A DNA stretch of 8,521 nt from JBLHKE01 sp047619485 (GCA_047619485.1 JBLHKE010000319.1:1-8521); one strand, 5' to 3'; positions 1 through 6,744 are shown, counted from the first letter of the stretch. Notes: generated from the letters alone by a model not told the origin. Made by a program: numbers and translations.

Positions 1-506
1 GAATTCAGTCATAATCCGCCGTCCGATGCAGGAGTATATTGGAATATTCGCCAAAGCGGAGGGTGGATTTGGGCGAATTCTAAAACGATTGTTGCCGGAT
101 CAGGTAAGTCCGACAGGCTCCTAGAGGCTCAGCTCAAACTAGTGCTCCGGGTTAGCTAGGAAAATGAGTGTCTCGCTCTCCCGATGGTGGGACGCCATTG
201 CTCCCAGTCATTTCCCTCGAGCGGTAGCCTCCTCAAGAACCTTCGACCAAACTCTGGCCAGACGATTGCAAAACCGAACGATCTTATCGTCAGCGCTCCT
301 ATTCCGAGTGTAAGACGGGCACTCATGCCCATCGGCGTTGGGTTAAAGTGAGGGCGCAGTCATGTAACCTAGCCTTCAGGCTGCGTAAGAAGCGACCGTT
401 CCGTCTGCGCATGGCCTAGGCTCTCGGTGACACGCCATACGGCCTTGGATTCGGTTCCCGCACTGGCGATCAGAGAACGGGATCGCTTCGGTGGATGCAG
501 CCTAGA
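1..506. other. Gene-poor left edge, no convincing gene
   Basis: No ORF here looks like a known protein. Plus-strand frame 1 is open from the window edge to a TAG at 157-159 and again from 160 to a TGA at 349-351, including an ATG at 184. The translations (for example AGVYWNIRQSGGWIWANSK near the left edge) match no family I recognise. The first segment could be the last 52 codons of a gene entering from the left, but I would not call it. The rest holds only small stem-loops and one short copy (242-258) of a sequence repeated at 602-618. It reads as intergenic or decayed DNA. Confidence 0.5.
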
Positions 507-526
507 GAGGCTGTCGGGAAACTCAC
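507..526. repeat. IS-end-like motif, probable IS relic
   Basis: The 15 bases GAGGCTGTCGGGAAA at 507-521 are identical to 8112-8126, next to the transposase gene at the right edge, and similarity continues for a few bases (TCA). In both places the motif has the same orientation. If it is the outer end of an insertion sequence, the element would have extended rightward from 507. No transposase coding remains here, so this would be a relic or solo end. It overlaps a small stem-loop (498-503 pairing with 508-513), so part of the similarity could be structural. Confidence 0.4.
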
Positions 527-540
527 TCAGAGCATCAAAC

Positions 541-631
541 CGTAGCCGAACTCGCCAGAAATTGGCCGCATGTCCCTAGACCATCGCGACGCCCACAAAC
601 GTTCGTCCAAACTCTGGCGAGTTCGGCTACG
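541..631. repeat. Long inverted repeat (25-bp arms)
   Basis: The arms 541-565 and 607-631 are complementary at 23 of 25 positions, with 19 uninterrupted pairs (541-559 with 613-631). They enclose a 41-base loop. The right arm contains CCAAACTCTGGC, which also occurs at 247-258. The wider match, 602-618 against 242-258, is 16 of 17. The structure lies between an IS-end-like motif and the rpsA terminator and contains no gene. It may be a dispersed palindromic repeat or a small non-autonomous element; the sequence alone does not decide. Confidence 0.7.
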
Positions 632-661
632 ACTGGCCACACCCGCTGTCTGCGAGCCATC

Positions 662-702
662 CAAACAGAACGGCCGGCTCTGGATTTCTCCGGAGCCGGC
701 CG
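662..702 (-). terminator. Intrinsic terminator of rpsA
   Basis: A GC-rich stem pairs 671-684 with 689-702 (14 pairs including one G-U) around a TTTC loop. Read on the minus strand it is followed by a T-rich stretch (TTCTGTTTGG). It begins 40 bases past the rpsA stop codon, the expected place for a Rho-independent terminator of that gene. The T-tract is interrupted, so termination may be incomplete. Confidence 0.75.
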
Positions 703-741
703 CTGTGAGTTATACTCTGGCTAACGAAGCCGCGTGCGAGA

Positions 742-2433
742 TTAGCTCTCGTCCGCCTCGTCGCCCGGACGCCACTCTTCGGTAGCGCGGGTGAAGGCCT
801 GCTCGAGTCCGACGAGGTCGGCGCTCGGACGCAGTGCCTCGAAGGCTTGCGTCTCTTTCTTGAGCTGGTCTTCGCTGTAGTTCGCGGCCTTGATCGAGAG
901 GCCGATGCGGCGCTCGACCTTGTCGACCTTGATCACACGAGCTTCGACTTCGTCGCCGACGTTGACCACGTCTTTAACTTTACCAACGTGCTCCTCGCTA
1001 AGCTGCGAGATGTGCACCAGGCCGTCGATCTCGTCTTCGAGTTGCACGAATGCACCGAAGGTTGCGATCTTGGCGACGACACCTTTGACAAGGTCGCCGA
1101 CTTTGAACTTGTCGTCGATGCCTGCCCAAGGATCTCCTTCGAGCTGCTTGGTGCCGAGACTGATACGCTGGTTCGACTTGTCGATTTCCAACACGGTCGC
1201 TTCCACTTCCTCGCCCTTCTTGAGGACTTCGGATGGGTGGTTGACCTTGCGGGTCCAGCTGAGGTCGGACACGTGGACCATGCCGTCGATACCGTCTTCG
1301 AGCTCGATGAAAGCACCGTAGGCGGTGAGGTTGCGCACCTTGCCCTTGATCGACGAACCGATCGGGTAGCGTGCTTCGACCTCGTCCCATGGGTTGGGCT
1401 CGAGTTGGCGGACACCGAGGGAGATTTTCTGCTCCTCCTTGTTGACGCCGAGGACGACTGCCTCGATTTCCTGACCGTTGGTGAGGATGTCGGACGGGCG
1501 GGTGATGCGCTTAGTCCAGCTGAGCTCGGACACGTGCACAAGACCTTCGACACCTTCCTCGACTTCGACAAATGCGCCGTAAGGAACGAGTTTGGTGATC
1601 TTGCCTTTGACGTGCTGGCCGACTGGGAAGCGTGCGTCGATCTCTTCCCACGGGTTGGGCTGGAGCTGCTTGAGTCCAAGTGAGACGCGCTCTTTCTCGC
1701 GGTTGACCTCGAGGATGACGACATTGACCATCTGGCCGATGGCGAGCATCTCGCTCGGGTGGTTGATACGACCCCACGACATGTCGGTGATGTGGAGTAG
1801 TCCGTCCATGCCCTGCAGGTCGACAAACGCACCGAAGTCGGTGAGGTTCTTGACCATGCCCTCGACCTGATCGCCTTCGTTGACGGTCTGGAGGAATGCC
1901 TGACGTTGCTCGGCGCGCTCGGCCTCGATGACCTCGCGGCGGGAGAGGACGATGTTCTTGCGGTCGTCGTTGACTTTGACGATCTTGAACTCGTAGACGT
2001 TGCCGACGTATTCGGTGAGATCCTTCGGTGGGATGATGTCGATCTGCGAACCTGGAAGGAATGCTTCGACACCGACGTTGACCATGAGACCGCCTTTGAC
2101 GACTCCCTTGACCTTGCCTTTGACCAGTCCGCCGTCGTGGAAGACCTTGACGATCTTATCCCAGTTTTGCTTGTGGGCGGCTTTCTCTTTCGAGAGGACG
2201 ATCATGCCCTCATCGTTTTCGAGTTTCTCGAGGAGGACTTCGACTTCGTCTCCGACTTCGATGTCCTCGTCTTCAAATTCTGTGCTCTGGATGGCACCTT
2301 CGGATTTGTATCCGATATCTACCAGCACGACCTGTGGCTGGATTTCGAGGATGCGCCCGTTGACGATCGACCCTTCGCGGAACTCGCGGAAAGATTTGTC
2401 GATCAAGGCAGCAATGCGTTCTGCTTGACTCAT
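742..2433 (-). CDS. rpsA: 30S ribosomal protein S1
   Basis: S1 binds mRNA on the 30S subunit and helps load messages that are structured or have weak ribosome-binding sites. The 563-residue product carries six S1 (OB-fold) domains at about residues 21-85, 100-168, 186-256, 271-343, 358-430 and 445-516. The last four are closely alike and carry the typical G-A-F-V/I and H-V/I-S motifs (for example YGAFVEVEEGVEGLVHVSEL near 285-304). The first two are divergent, as in other S1 proteins, where they dock on the ribosome. An acidic tail ends in DEADES. Length and domain number match the six-domain bacterial S1. The ATG at 2433 fits the usual N-terminus but has no Shine-Dalgarno sequence. The gene is monocistronic here: terminator downstream, divergent gene upstream. 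The long plus-strand reading frames across this gene are codon-bias shadows. Confidence 0.97.
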   Translation of the reverse strand: MSQAERIAALIDKSFREFREGSIVNGRILEIQPQVVLVDIGYKSEGAIQSTEFEDEDIEVGDEVEVLLEKLENDEGMIVLSKEKAAHKQNWDKIVKVFHDGGLVKGKVKGVVKGGLMVNVGVEAFLPGSQIDIIPPKDLTEYVGNVYEFKIVKVNDDRKNIVLSRREVIEAERAEQRQAFLQTVNEGDQVEGMVKNLTDFGAFVDLQGMDGLLHITDMSWGRINHPSEMLAIGQMVNVVILEVNREKERVSLGLKQLQPNPWEEIDARFPVGQHVKGKITKLVPYGAFVEVEEGVEGLVHVSELSWTKRITRPSDILTNGQEIEAVVLGVNKEEQKISLGVRQLEPNPWDEVEARYPIGSSIKGKVRNLTAYGAFIELEDGIDGMVHVSDLSWTRKVNHPSEVLKKGEEVEATVLEIDKSNQRISLGTKQLEGDPWAGIDDKFKVGDLVKGVVAKIATFGAFVQLEDEIDGLVHISQLSEEHVGKVKDVVNVGDEVEARVIKVDKVERRIGLSIKAANYSEDQLKKETQAFEALRPSADLVGLEQAFTRATEEWRPGDEADES

Positions 2434-2658
2434 ATGTAGTGTGGTTAAGTTGGTTGTTAGGTTAATAAGTTCCTACGTTGTCCCGATAGGAAACCCTCCG
2501 CAGCCGCCGGGACGCCAACAAATGGCTGCGAAGAGGGGTCGGAATGCTAATGGGGAAAGCTGGGGCAGGCAAGCGCGAAAATCCCTAATTTTCAGGGGGG
2601 AAACGACGACTTCACCAGAGCAGTCTCACAGTTCGAATCCCGCGGTTCGCCGGCAGAT
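2434..2658 (-). promoter_or_regulatory. Long rpsA 5' leader
   Basis: If transcription starts from the -10 box at 2665-2670, the rpsA message has a leader of about 225 nt. It includes a possible stem-loop pairing 2480-2485 with 2508-2513. The last 25 or so bases before the ATG are rich in A and C, look unstructured, and lack any GGAGG-like motif. S1 autoregulates its own synthesis through its leader in E. coli; a similar role here is an inference. No riboswitch or short upstream reading frame is recognisable. Confidence 0.4.
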
Positions 2659-2711
2659 TAAAAAATTATAAATTTCCGCTATTTTTTGAGGTTTTCGATG
2701 CTTGCCTGCCC
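2563..2711. repeat. Inverted repeat bracketing the rpsA promoter
   Basis: GGGCAGGCAAGC at 2563-2574 is the perfect reverse complement of 2700-2711, and a CGAAAA hexamer follows just inside each arm with a one-base offset. The arms enclose about 125 bases that include the rpsA -10 box and a GTTCGAATCC string at 2631-2640. No target-site duplication is visible next to the arms. It could be a small inserted palindromic element or a pair of regulator-binding sites. Confidence 0.5.
2665..2670 (-). promoter_or_regulatory. Probable -10 box for rpsA
   Basis: On the minus strand this is a perfect TATAAT in an AT-rich stretch, upstream of and pointing toward rpsA. The hexamer at the expected -35 distance (around 2688-2693) is not a good TTGACA match. 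It is the best promoter candidate in the interval between rpsA and the SRPBCC gene. Closer start sites for rpsA cannot be excluded. Confidence 0.5.
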
Positions 2712-2883
2712 TCAGTCCAAGACGACTCCTAAAGGGCACCTCCGGAAACCTGCTGTGGAAATGGGGCGCAGAGAAAATTCCCGCTGGCGAGGCGATAAAC
2801 GCTAAGCTATCTGGTGATAGTGGGCGCTTTAGCAACGAAGACAGCGGGGATTTTATCAAGCTCCAGCCCGCATGAGGTTTTCC

Positions 2884-2889
2884 GAGGTG
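2884..2889 (+). promoter_or_regulatory. Shine-Dalgarno fixing the SRPBCC gene start
   Basis: GAGGTG lies eight bases before the ATG at 2898. It selects that start over an in-frame ATG at 2814, which would add 28 residues unlike the family's N-terminus. It is the only clear Shine-Dalgarno sequence among the genes of this window. Confidence 0.65.
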
Positions 2890-2897
2890 CCCTAAAG

Positions 2898-3383
2898 ATG
2901 CCGATCATCCGACTCACCACTAAGATCAACTGCCCAATTGAGGTCGCCTTTGATCTTTCCCGCAGCATCGATCTCCATGAGGAATCGACGGCGCACACCA
3001 ACGAGCGAGCCGTGGCTGGGCGGACGAGCGGCCTCATCGGCGCTGGTGAACGCGTGACTTGGGAGGCCACCCATTTTGGAATCCGACAGCGGCTGACCTC
3101 CGAAATCACTGAGTTTGAGCGACCTCATCATTTCCGCGACTCGATGGTTGATGGGGCGTTCAAGCGCTTTGATCACGATCACGATTTCGCAAAAATTGGC
3201 GGTCAAACGATCATGACGGATCGCTTTGATTACACCTCTCCTCTGGGAGTTTTGGGCGCAGTAGCGGATGCGCTTTTTCTCAAAAAACACATGACCGAGT
3301 TGCTGATTAAGAGAAACCAGCTGATCCGCCACGTCGCCGAATCCGATCCCTCCAAAGCCCTGGCGCTTGTGGAAGAGGCTTAG
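2898..3383 (+). CDS. SRPBCC-fold protein, cell division inhibitor-like
   Basis: The 161-residue product begins MPIIRLTTKINCPIEVAFD, the usual opening strand of SRPBCC (START/polyketide-cyclase fold) proteins, which form a deep hydrophobic ligand pocket. It resembles the small bacterial group often annotated as cell division inhibitor or SRPBCC ligand-binding protein. Shared features are the G-E-x-V-T-W-E-A stretch near residues 52-60, the F-x-D-x-M-x-x-G-x-F-x-x-F-x-H-D motif near 80-95, a T-D-x-x-D-Y-x-S-P-x-G segment near 108-120, and a C-terminal helix with KKHMTELLIKRN. It has no signal peptide or membrane segment, so it is probably cytosolic. The ligand and true function are unknown; the cell-division label is inherited family annotation. 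It is divergent from rpsA and appears monocistronic. Confidence 0.85.
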   Translation: MPIIRLTTKINCPIEVAFDLSRSIDLHEESTAHTNERAVAGRTSGLIGAGERVTWEATHFGIRQRLTSEITEFERPHHFRDSMVDGAFKRFDHDHDFAKIGGQTIMTDRFDYTSPLGVLGAVADALFLKKHMTELLIKRNQLIRHVAESDPSKALALVEEA

Positions 3384-3389
3384 GCGGGA

Positions 3390-3418
3390 CGTCACTTCGA
3401 TTTGCAATCGAAGTGACG
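3390..3418. repeat. Perfect 13-bp hairpin, copy 1 of a palindrome family
   Basis: CGTCACTTCGATT (3390-3402) pairs perfectly with 3406-3418 around a three-base loop (TGC), starting 7 bases after the SRPBCC stop codon. There is no T-tract on either side, so it is not a classic intrinsic terminator, although it may block or stabilise the 3' end of the message. A related hairpin with the same ACTTCGATTT core lies at 8067-8094, which suggests a dispersed intergenic palindrome (REP-like). Confidence 0.8.
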
Positions 3419-3466
3419 CGAACTAGAAAACACGAGGTTTCTGAGAAATATTGCGCCTGCGATCCC

Positions 3467-3494
3467 TTGACAAGCAAAACAATTCCTCTAAACT
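3467..3494 (+). promoter_or_regulatory. Promoter of rpsT
   Basis: A perfect -35 TTGACA (3467-3472) is followed after 16 bases by TAAACT (3489-3494), a good sigma-70-type -10 box. Transcription would start near 3501 and give an AT-rich leader of about 70 nt before rpsT. It is the strongest promoter match in the window, as expected for a ribosomal protein gene. Confidence 0.8.
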
Positions 3495-3573
3495 AGGCAA
3501 CCTTCAGAGTTCAAAAATTCATTTTGGCTCGTGGGAATTTCTCAAAATAATTCTTTTTTAACACAAACATCAG

Positions 3574-3837
3574 ATGGCAAACAGCAAACAAGCCGAGAAG
3601 CGTGGTCGCCAGACCATCAAGCGCACTGCGCACAACACTTCGATCAAAACCCGCGTGAAAAGCACCCGCAAGGCGCTCGCCACCGCAATCGAAACTGGTG
3701 ATAAGGAAACCGCTGGCAAAAAGCTTGCCGAGGTCGCGTCCGCCGCTGATCGCGCTGCGAAAAACGGCGTGATCAACAAAAGCGCTGCCAGCCGCATCAA
3801 GTCTCGCTCGACGCTGGCCGTCGCCAAACTGGGCTAA
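3574..3837 (+). CDS. rpsT: 30S ribosomal protein S20
   Basis: S20 is a primary 16S rRNA-binding protein of the small subunit and forms a three-helix bundle. The 87-residue product has the diagnostic start MANSKQAEKRGRQ (family pattern MANxxSAxKRxRQ), a very basic helix with N-T-S-x-K-T-R-V-K near residues 21-30, and the C-terminal K-G-V-I-N-K-S-A-A-S-R-x-K-S-R-L-like motif (here NGVINKSAASRIKSRS). Length is normal for the family. The gene has its own promoter (3467-3494) and terminator (3888-3921), so it is monocistronic. No Shine-Dalgarno precedes the ATG; the leader is AT-rich instead. Confidence 0.97.
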   Translation: MANSKQAEKRGRQTIKRTAHNTSIKTRVKSTRKALATAIETGDKETAGKKLAEVASAADRAAKNGVINKSAASRIKSRSTLAVAKLG

Positions 3838-3887
3838 CGCCAATTCCGCGCGGTGGACGACCACCACGCCCCGATTTATTTCCCTAG

Positions 3888-3921
3888 ACCCGTGCCCTCA
3901 CCCGGCGCGGGTTTTTGTTTT
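3888..3921 (+). terminator. Intrinsic terminator of rpsT
   Basis: A 9-bp stem pairs 3888-3896 with 3904-3912, with one G-U pair, around a seven-base loop. It is followed by TTTTTGTTTT. It lies 50 bases past the rpsT stop codon and separates rpsT from cdsA. Confidence 0.92.
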
Positions 3922-3963
3922 CAGGGTTGCGCCCCCGTGCCGATCTGACTAGCACTAGAGTCG

Positions 3964-4881
3964 ATGCCAGAGCAAAACAAAACAGCTGCACCAGCGGTAA
4001 AGAAGAGCAAGGGCGCCGTGTTTGTCGCACGCCTGTCTAGCACGCTAGTCCTGTGGGCACTCATCTCCGGCGCGCTGTGGTTCAACAACAGCTACCTGTT
4101 CTACCTACTCGTCAGCTCGCTCGGGCTTCTCGGCTACTGGGAATTTCTGCAAATGTTAGGACACCGGAGCAAGAGCTTCAATGTTCTGCGCAACTGGTCG
4201 CTGCTGGTCGCCGGCGGATACCTGCTAGTCCGGTTCAACCACTTCGAGAGGTTCGGCTCGAGCGACTTTGGCGCCGTCGAGTCGGTCGCGATCTTTCTCG
4301 CAATCACCGGCGCCTTCACAGTGATGCTGCCTTTCAAGATCGACGCACGCCGCACCATCGAACAGATCACCCAGGCCGGGTTCGGCTTCGTTTACGTGGT
4401 CATCCTGTTCACCTTCCTCGCCCACCTGATCTACTTACCCAAGGATGCTGGCGCCGGCGCGCCGACTGGCGGTTTCTATCTTCTGTTCGTGCTCGTCGTC
4501 ACGAAATTCACCGACATGGGTGCCTACGTAACCGGGACGCTGATCGGCAAACACAAGATGATCCCGCACATCAGCCCGGGCAAAACCTGGCAGGGATTCT
4601 TCGGCGCGATCGTCTGGGCGGTGCTGGGTGGATTCGTGGTCTTCTGGATTTTCCCCAGCCAACTCCAATTGCTCACGCCGATGCACGTCATCATCCTAGG
4701 GGTCATCCTGGCACTTGCCTCGGTGATCGGCGACCTCGCCGAATCTGTCCTCAAACGCAGCCTCGACGTCAAAGACTCTGGCCACGTCCTGCCGGGGATC
4801 GGCGGCGCGCTCGACCTCATCGACAGCCTGCTGTTCACCGCCCCGATCTTCTATTTCTACCTGCGCGCCGTCCAAGGCTAG
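3964..4881 (+). CDS. cdsA: Phosphatidate cytidylyltransferase (CDP-DAG synthase)
   Basis: CdsA makes CDP-diacylglycerol from phosphatidic acid and CTP, the branch point of bacterial phospholipid synthesis, in the inner membrane. The 305-residue protein has about eight hydrophobic segments starting near residue 25. Family motifs are T183-D184-x-G-A-Y, then PHISPGKTWQGFFGA (about 201-215), and the C-terminal signature from S261 to D287 containing K264-R265, K270-D271 and a PGIGGALD stretch. The classic pattern has H-G-G and D-R-x-D; here these are I279-G-G and D284-L-I-D287, while the catalytic acids remain. The start at 3964 follows the terminator of rpsT and has no clear Shine-Dalgarno; no strong promoter is visible in the 42 bases between. 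dxr starts 18 bases downstream, so the two are probably co-transcribed. Confidence 0.95.
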   Translation: MPEQNKTAAPAVKKSKGAVFVARLSSTLVLWALISGALWFNNSYLFYLLVSSLGLLGYWEFLQMLGHRSKSFNVLRNWSLLVAGGYLLVRFNHFERFGSSDFGAVESVAIFLAITGAFTVMLPFKIDARRTIEQITQAGFGFVYVVILFTFLAHLIYLPKDAGAGAPTGGFYLLFVLVVTKFTDMGAYVTGTLIGKHKMIPHISPGKTWQGFFGAIVWAVLGGFVVFWIFPSQLQLLTPMHVIILGVILALASVIGDLAESVLKRSLDVKDSGHVLPGIGGALDLIDSLLFTAPIFYFYLRAVQG

Positions 4882-4899
4882 CCCGGGAAACCACCCACT

Positions 4900-6051
4900 A
4901 TGAGTAAGAAGCGCGTCGTTATTTTGGGATCGACCGGATCGATCGGCACCAGTTCGCTCAAGGTCGCCGGCGACATTCCGGATCGCATGGAGGTCATCGG
5001 GCTCGCCGCCAATAGCAGCGTCGATGCAATCGCGGAGCAGGTCTTGAGCACCGGAGTAAAGCACGTCTGCCTGGTCGATGAGAGCAGCTGCGAACAGCTC
5101 GCGCCGAAGCTCGCCAGCGACGTCGAACTGCACCACGGCGAAGACGGACTGGTCGAACTGGCGACCCTGCCTGACGCGGACATGGTGATCATCGCGATCG
5201 TTGGCACCGGTGGCCTGCGACCTGCACTCGCCGCGATTGAAGCCGGCAAAGACATTGCCGTCGCAAGCAAAGAGATCCTCGTCATGGCTGGCGAGGCCGT
5301 GATGACCGCGGCGCGGGAAAAAGGCGTCCAAGTCTTGCCGATCGACAGCGAGCACAATGCCATCTTCCAGTGCATGGAGGGGCGTTCGCCCGATGATGTG
5401 ACCCGCCTCATCCTGACCGCCTCTGGTGGTCCTTTCCGCACGCTGCCAGCCGCTGAACTCGCCGAAGTCACGGTCGAGCGGGCGCTCAAACACCCGACCT
5501 GGGAGATGGGGAAAAAAATCACCATCGACTCGGCCACGCTATTCAACAAAGGGCTTGAAATGATCGAGGCGCGCTGGCTGTTCGACGTCGAGATGGATCG
5601 CGTCGACGTCATCGTCCATCCGCAGAGCATCGTTCACTCGATGGTAGAGTTCGTCGACGGCTCGGTGCTCGCACAGCTGAGCCACTCGGACATGTGCTTC
5701 CCGATCCAGTACGCGGTCACCTGGCCGGAGCGCGTGGCGAACTCGCTCGAGCCGCTCGATTTCGCCAAACTCGCCAAACTCGATTTCGAAGCACCGCGCG
5801 TGGATGATTTCCCAGCGCTAAAGCTAGCGCGCCGGGCAGGCGAGATCGGTGGCACCCTGCCGGCCGTGATGAACGCCGCCAACGAAATCGCGGTCGAGGC
5901 CTTCCTCGGCGGCCGCATCCCCTTTCCCAAGATCTGGGAGAGCGTCGCCGCCGTCATGGACGCGCACGAGGTCACCGAGCACCCGACGCTCGATCAGATC
6001 CTCGACGCCGATGCTTGGGCGCGCGGATTTTCCTACGGGGTCGTCGGTTGA
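4900..6051 (+). CDS. dxr: 1-deoxy-D-xylulose-5-phosphate reductoisomerase
   Basis: Dxr (IspC) converts DOXP to 2-C-methyl-D-erythritol 4-phosphate with NADPH, the first committed step of the MEP isoprenoid pathway; it is cytosolic and the target of fosmidomycin. The 383-residue protein is complete. It has the NADPH-binding G10-S-T-G-S-I-G16, then ASKEILVMAG with K124, and metal ligands D149 and E151 in I-D-S-E-H-N. S175 lies in SGGPFR, H198 in the flexible loop H-P-T-W-E-M-G, and S211, N216, K217 and E220 in DSATLFNKGLE. HPQSIVHSMVEF starts at 240. All catalytic positions known from the E. coli enzyme are present, with an offset of 11 in the last block. The gene sits 18 bases after cdsA, a common pairing, but rseP, which often follows dxr, is absent. 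The start has no Shine-Dalgarno, so translation may be coupled to cdsA. Confidence 0.97.
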   Translation: MSKKRVVILGSTGSIGTSSLKVAGDIPDRMEVIGLAANSSVDAIAEQVLSTGVKHVCLVDESSCEQLAPKLASDVELHHGEDGLVELATLPDADMVIIAIVGTGGLRPALAAIEAGKDIAVASKEILVMAGEAVMTAAREKGVQVLPIDSEHNAIFQCMEGRSPDDVTRLILTASGGPFRTLPAAELAEVTVERALKHPTWEMGKKITIDSATLFNKGLEMIEARWLFDVEMDRVDVIVHPQSIVHSMVEFVDGSVLAQLSHSDMCFPIQYAVTWPERVANSLEPLDFAKLAKLDFEAPRVDDFPALKLARRAGEIGGTLPAVMNAANEIAVEAFLGGRIPFPKIWESVAAVMDAHEVTEHPTLDQILDADAWARGFSYGVVG

Positions 6052-6055
6052 GTAA

Positions 6056-6724
6056 TTAGGTCGCTCCGCCACGAGCTCTCCGCAACAACCTGCGCACGAT
6101 GGCGATCAGCACGACGATCGCGGCCACCGCGTAGGCGACGAGGACGAAGGGTGATTTCTTGCCGTGGCGTTCATGGATGTCATAGACCTCGGTGCCGAGC
6201 TCTGCCTGCAGGCCCTTTAGCAAGGTAGGGATACCGACCTGGAAACCACCGAGATCGCTCGCGCCCAAGAGCTTCCCCTGCTTGTCTAACATTGCCATAA
6301 ACGGGATGCTATTCGGGGCAAGATCAGTTGCGCGGGAAACCTCGTCGCGGTGTTCCCACGCGACCGCAGGCCACGGCATTTGCGCCCACTCGAGGTAGCC
6401 TTGCATGCCCTCCTTGCTGTGGTCGGCACTGATGAGAATGATCTCAAACTCCGGGTGGGTCGCCTTGGTCTCTTGGTAGAATTTCACCAGCGCCGGGGTC
6501 ATTTTCCGGCACGGCCCGCACCAGTGGGCACTGAAATAAATCATGAAATACTCCGTCTGCCCGCCGTCCTGGAGCTGGTAGGGACGTATTTCTCCACTCT
6601 TCGGATCGAACCTAACCAATTTATCCTCAAGGATTTGAGAGACGATTCCGGATTCGGAGGCACTGGCCGGATCAGGGATAGAGCAGGTGGTAGCGAAAAT
6701 CAGGATGGCGGGCAATAGGCGCAT
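6056..6724 (-). CDS. Membrane-anchored periplasmic thioredoxin-like protein
   Basis: The 222-residue product starts with a signal peptide (MRLLPAILIFATTCSIPDPASA, cut near residue 22). A thioredoxin fold follows with the active site W68-C69-G-P-C72-R, the cis-proline loop at S-I-P141-F, and between them the I-S-A-D-H-S-K-E-G-M...W-P-A-V-A-W stretch typical of tryparedoxin/nucleoredoxin-like proteins. A transmembrane helix at about 193-210 is followed by an arginine-rich tail (RRLLRRARGG), which places the thioredoxin domain outside and the tail in the cytoplasm. The likely role is thiol-disulfide exchange in the envelope; partners are unknown. The start at 6724 is chosen for the signal peptide; the frame is open much farther upstream but overlaps the divergent CAP gene. 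It converges on dxr with 4 bp between stops and no terminator hairpin. Cys14 does not form a good lipobox. Confidence 0.88.
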   Translation of the reverse strand: MRLLPAILIFATTCSIPDPASASESGIVSQILEDKLVRFDPKSGEIRPYQLQDGGQTEYFMIYFSAHWCGPCRKMTPALVKFYQETKATHPEFEIILISADHSKEGMQGYLEWAQMPWPAVAWEHRDEVSRATDLAPNSIPFMAMLDKQGKLLGASDLGGFQVGIPTLLKGLQAELGTEVYDIHERHGKKSPFVLVAYAVAAIVVLIAIVRRLLRRARGGAT

Positions 6725-6744
6725 GGTCGGGCTATCTTTTAATA

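Noticed and set aside
1..6. Window starts exactly at an EcoRI site (GAATTC), hinting at a clone boundary
   Set aside because: Another EcoRI site occurs at 75-80 and no vector sequence is visible; it may be coincidence.
106..132. Possible opposite-orientation IS end (CCGACAGGCTC)
   Set aside because: Only about 10 of 15 bases match the reverse complement of the 507/8112 motif, with no supporting transposase sequence; too weak to call.
570..785. 71-codon plus-strand reading frame
   Set aside because: It overlaps the right arm of the inverted repeat, the rpsA terminator and the end of rpsA, has no Shine-Dalgarno, and has an uncharacteristic composition.
847..1683. Long plus-strand reading frames antisense to rpsA (up to 278 codons), and a 379-codon minus-strand frame over the same gene
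   Set aside because: They are codon-bias shadows of rpsA. Their translations are low-complexity (rich in D, L, V, F or S, R, T) and match no family, while the rpsA frame is unambiguous.
2620..2660. tRNA or tmRNA suggested by GTTCGAATCC
   Set aside because: The bases before TTCGAAT (CACAG) do not pair with those after (CCCGC), and no matching acceptor, D or anticodon arm is found upstream. At most it is a chance or relic T-loop string.
2814..2897. Upstream ATG extending the SRPBCC protein by 28 residues
   Set aside because: The extra residues do not look like the family's N-terminus, and a good Shine-Dalgarno sits before the ATG at 2898.
4053..4907. 284-codon reading frame overlapping cdsA on the same strand
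   Set aside because: The translation is arginine-, histidine- and proline-rich with no recognisable motif, and it overlaps a clear cdsA with family motifs throughout.
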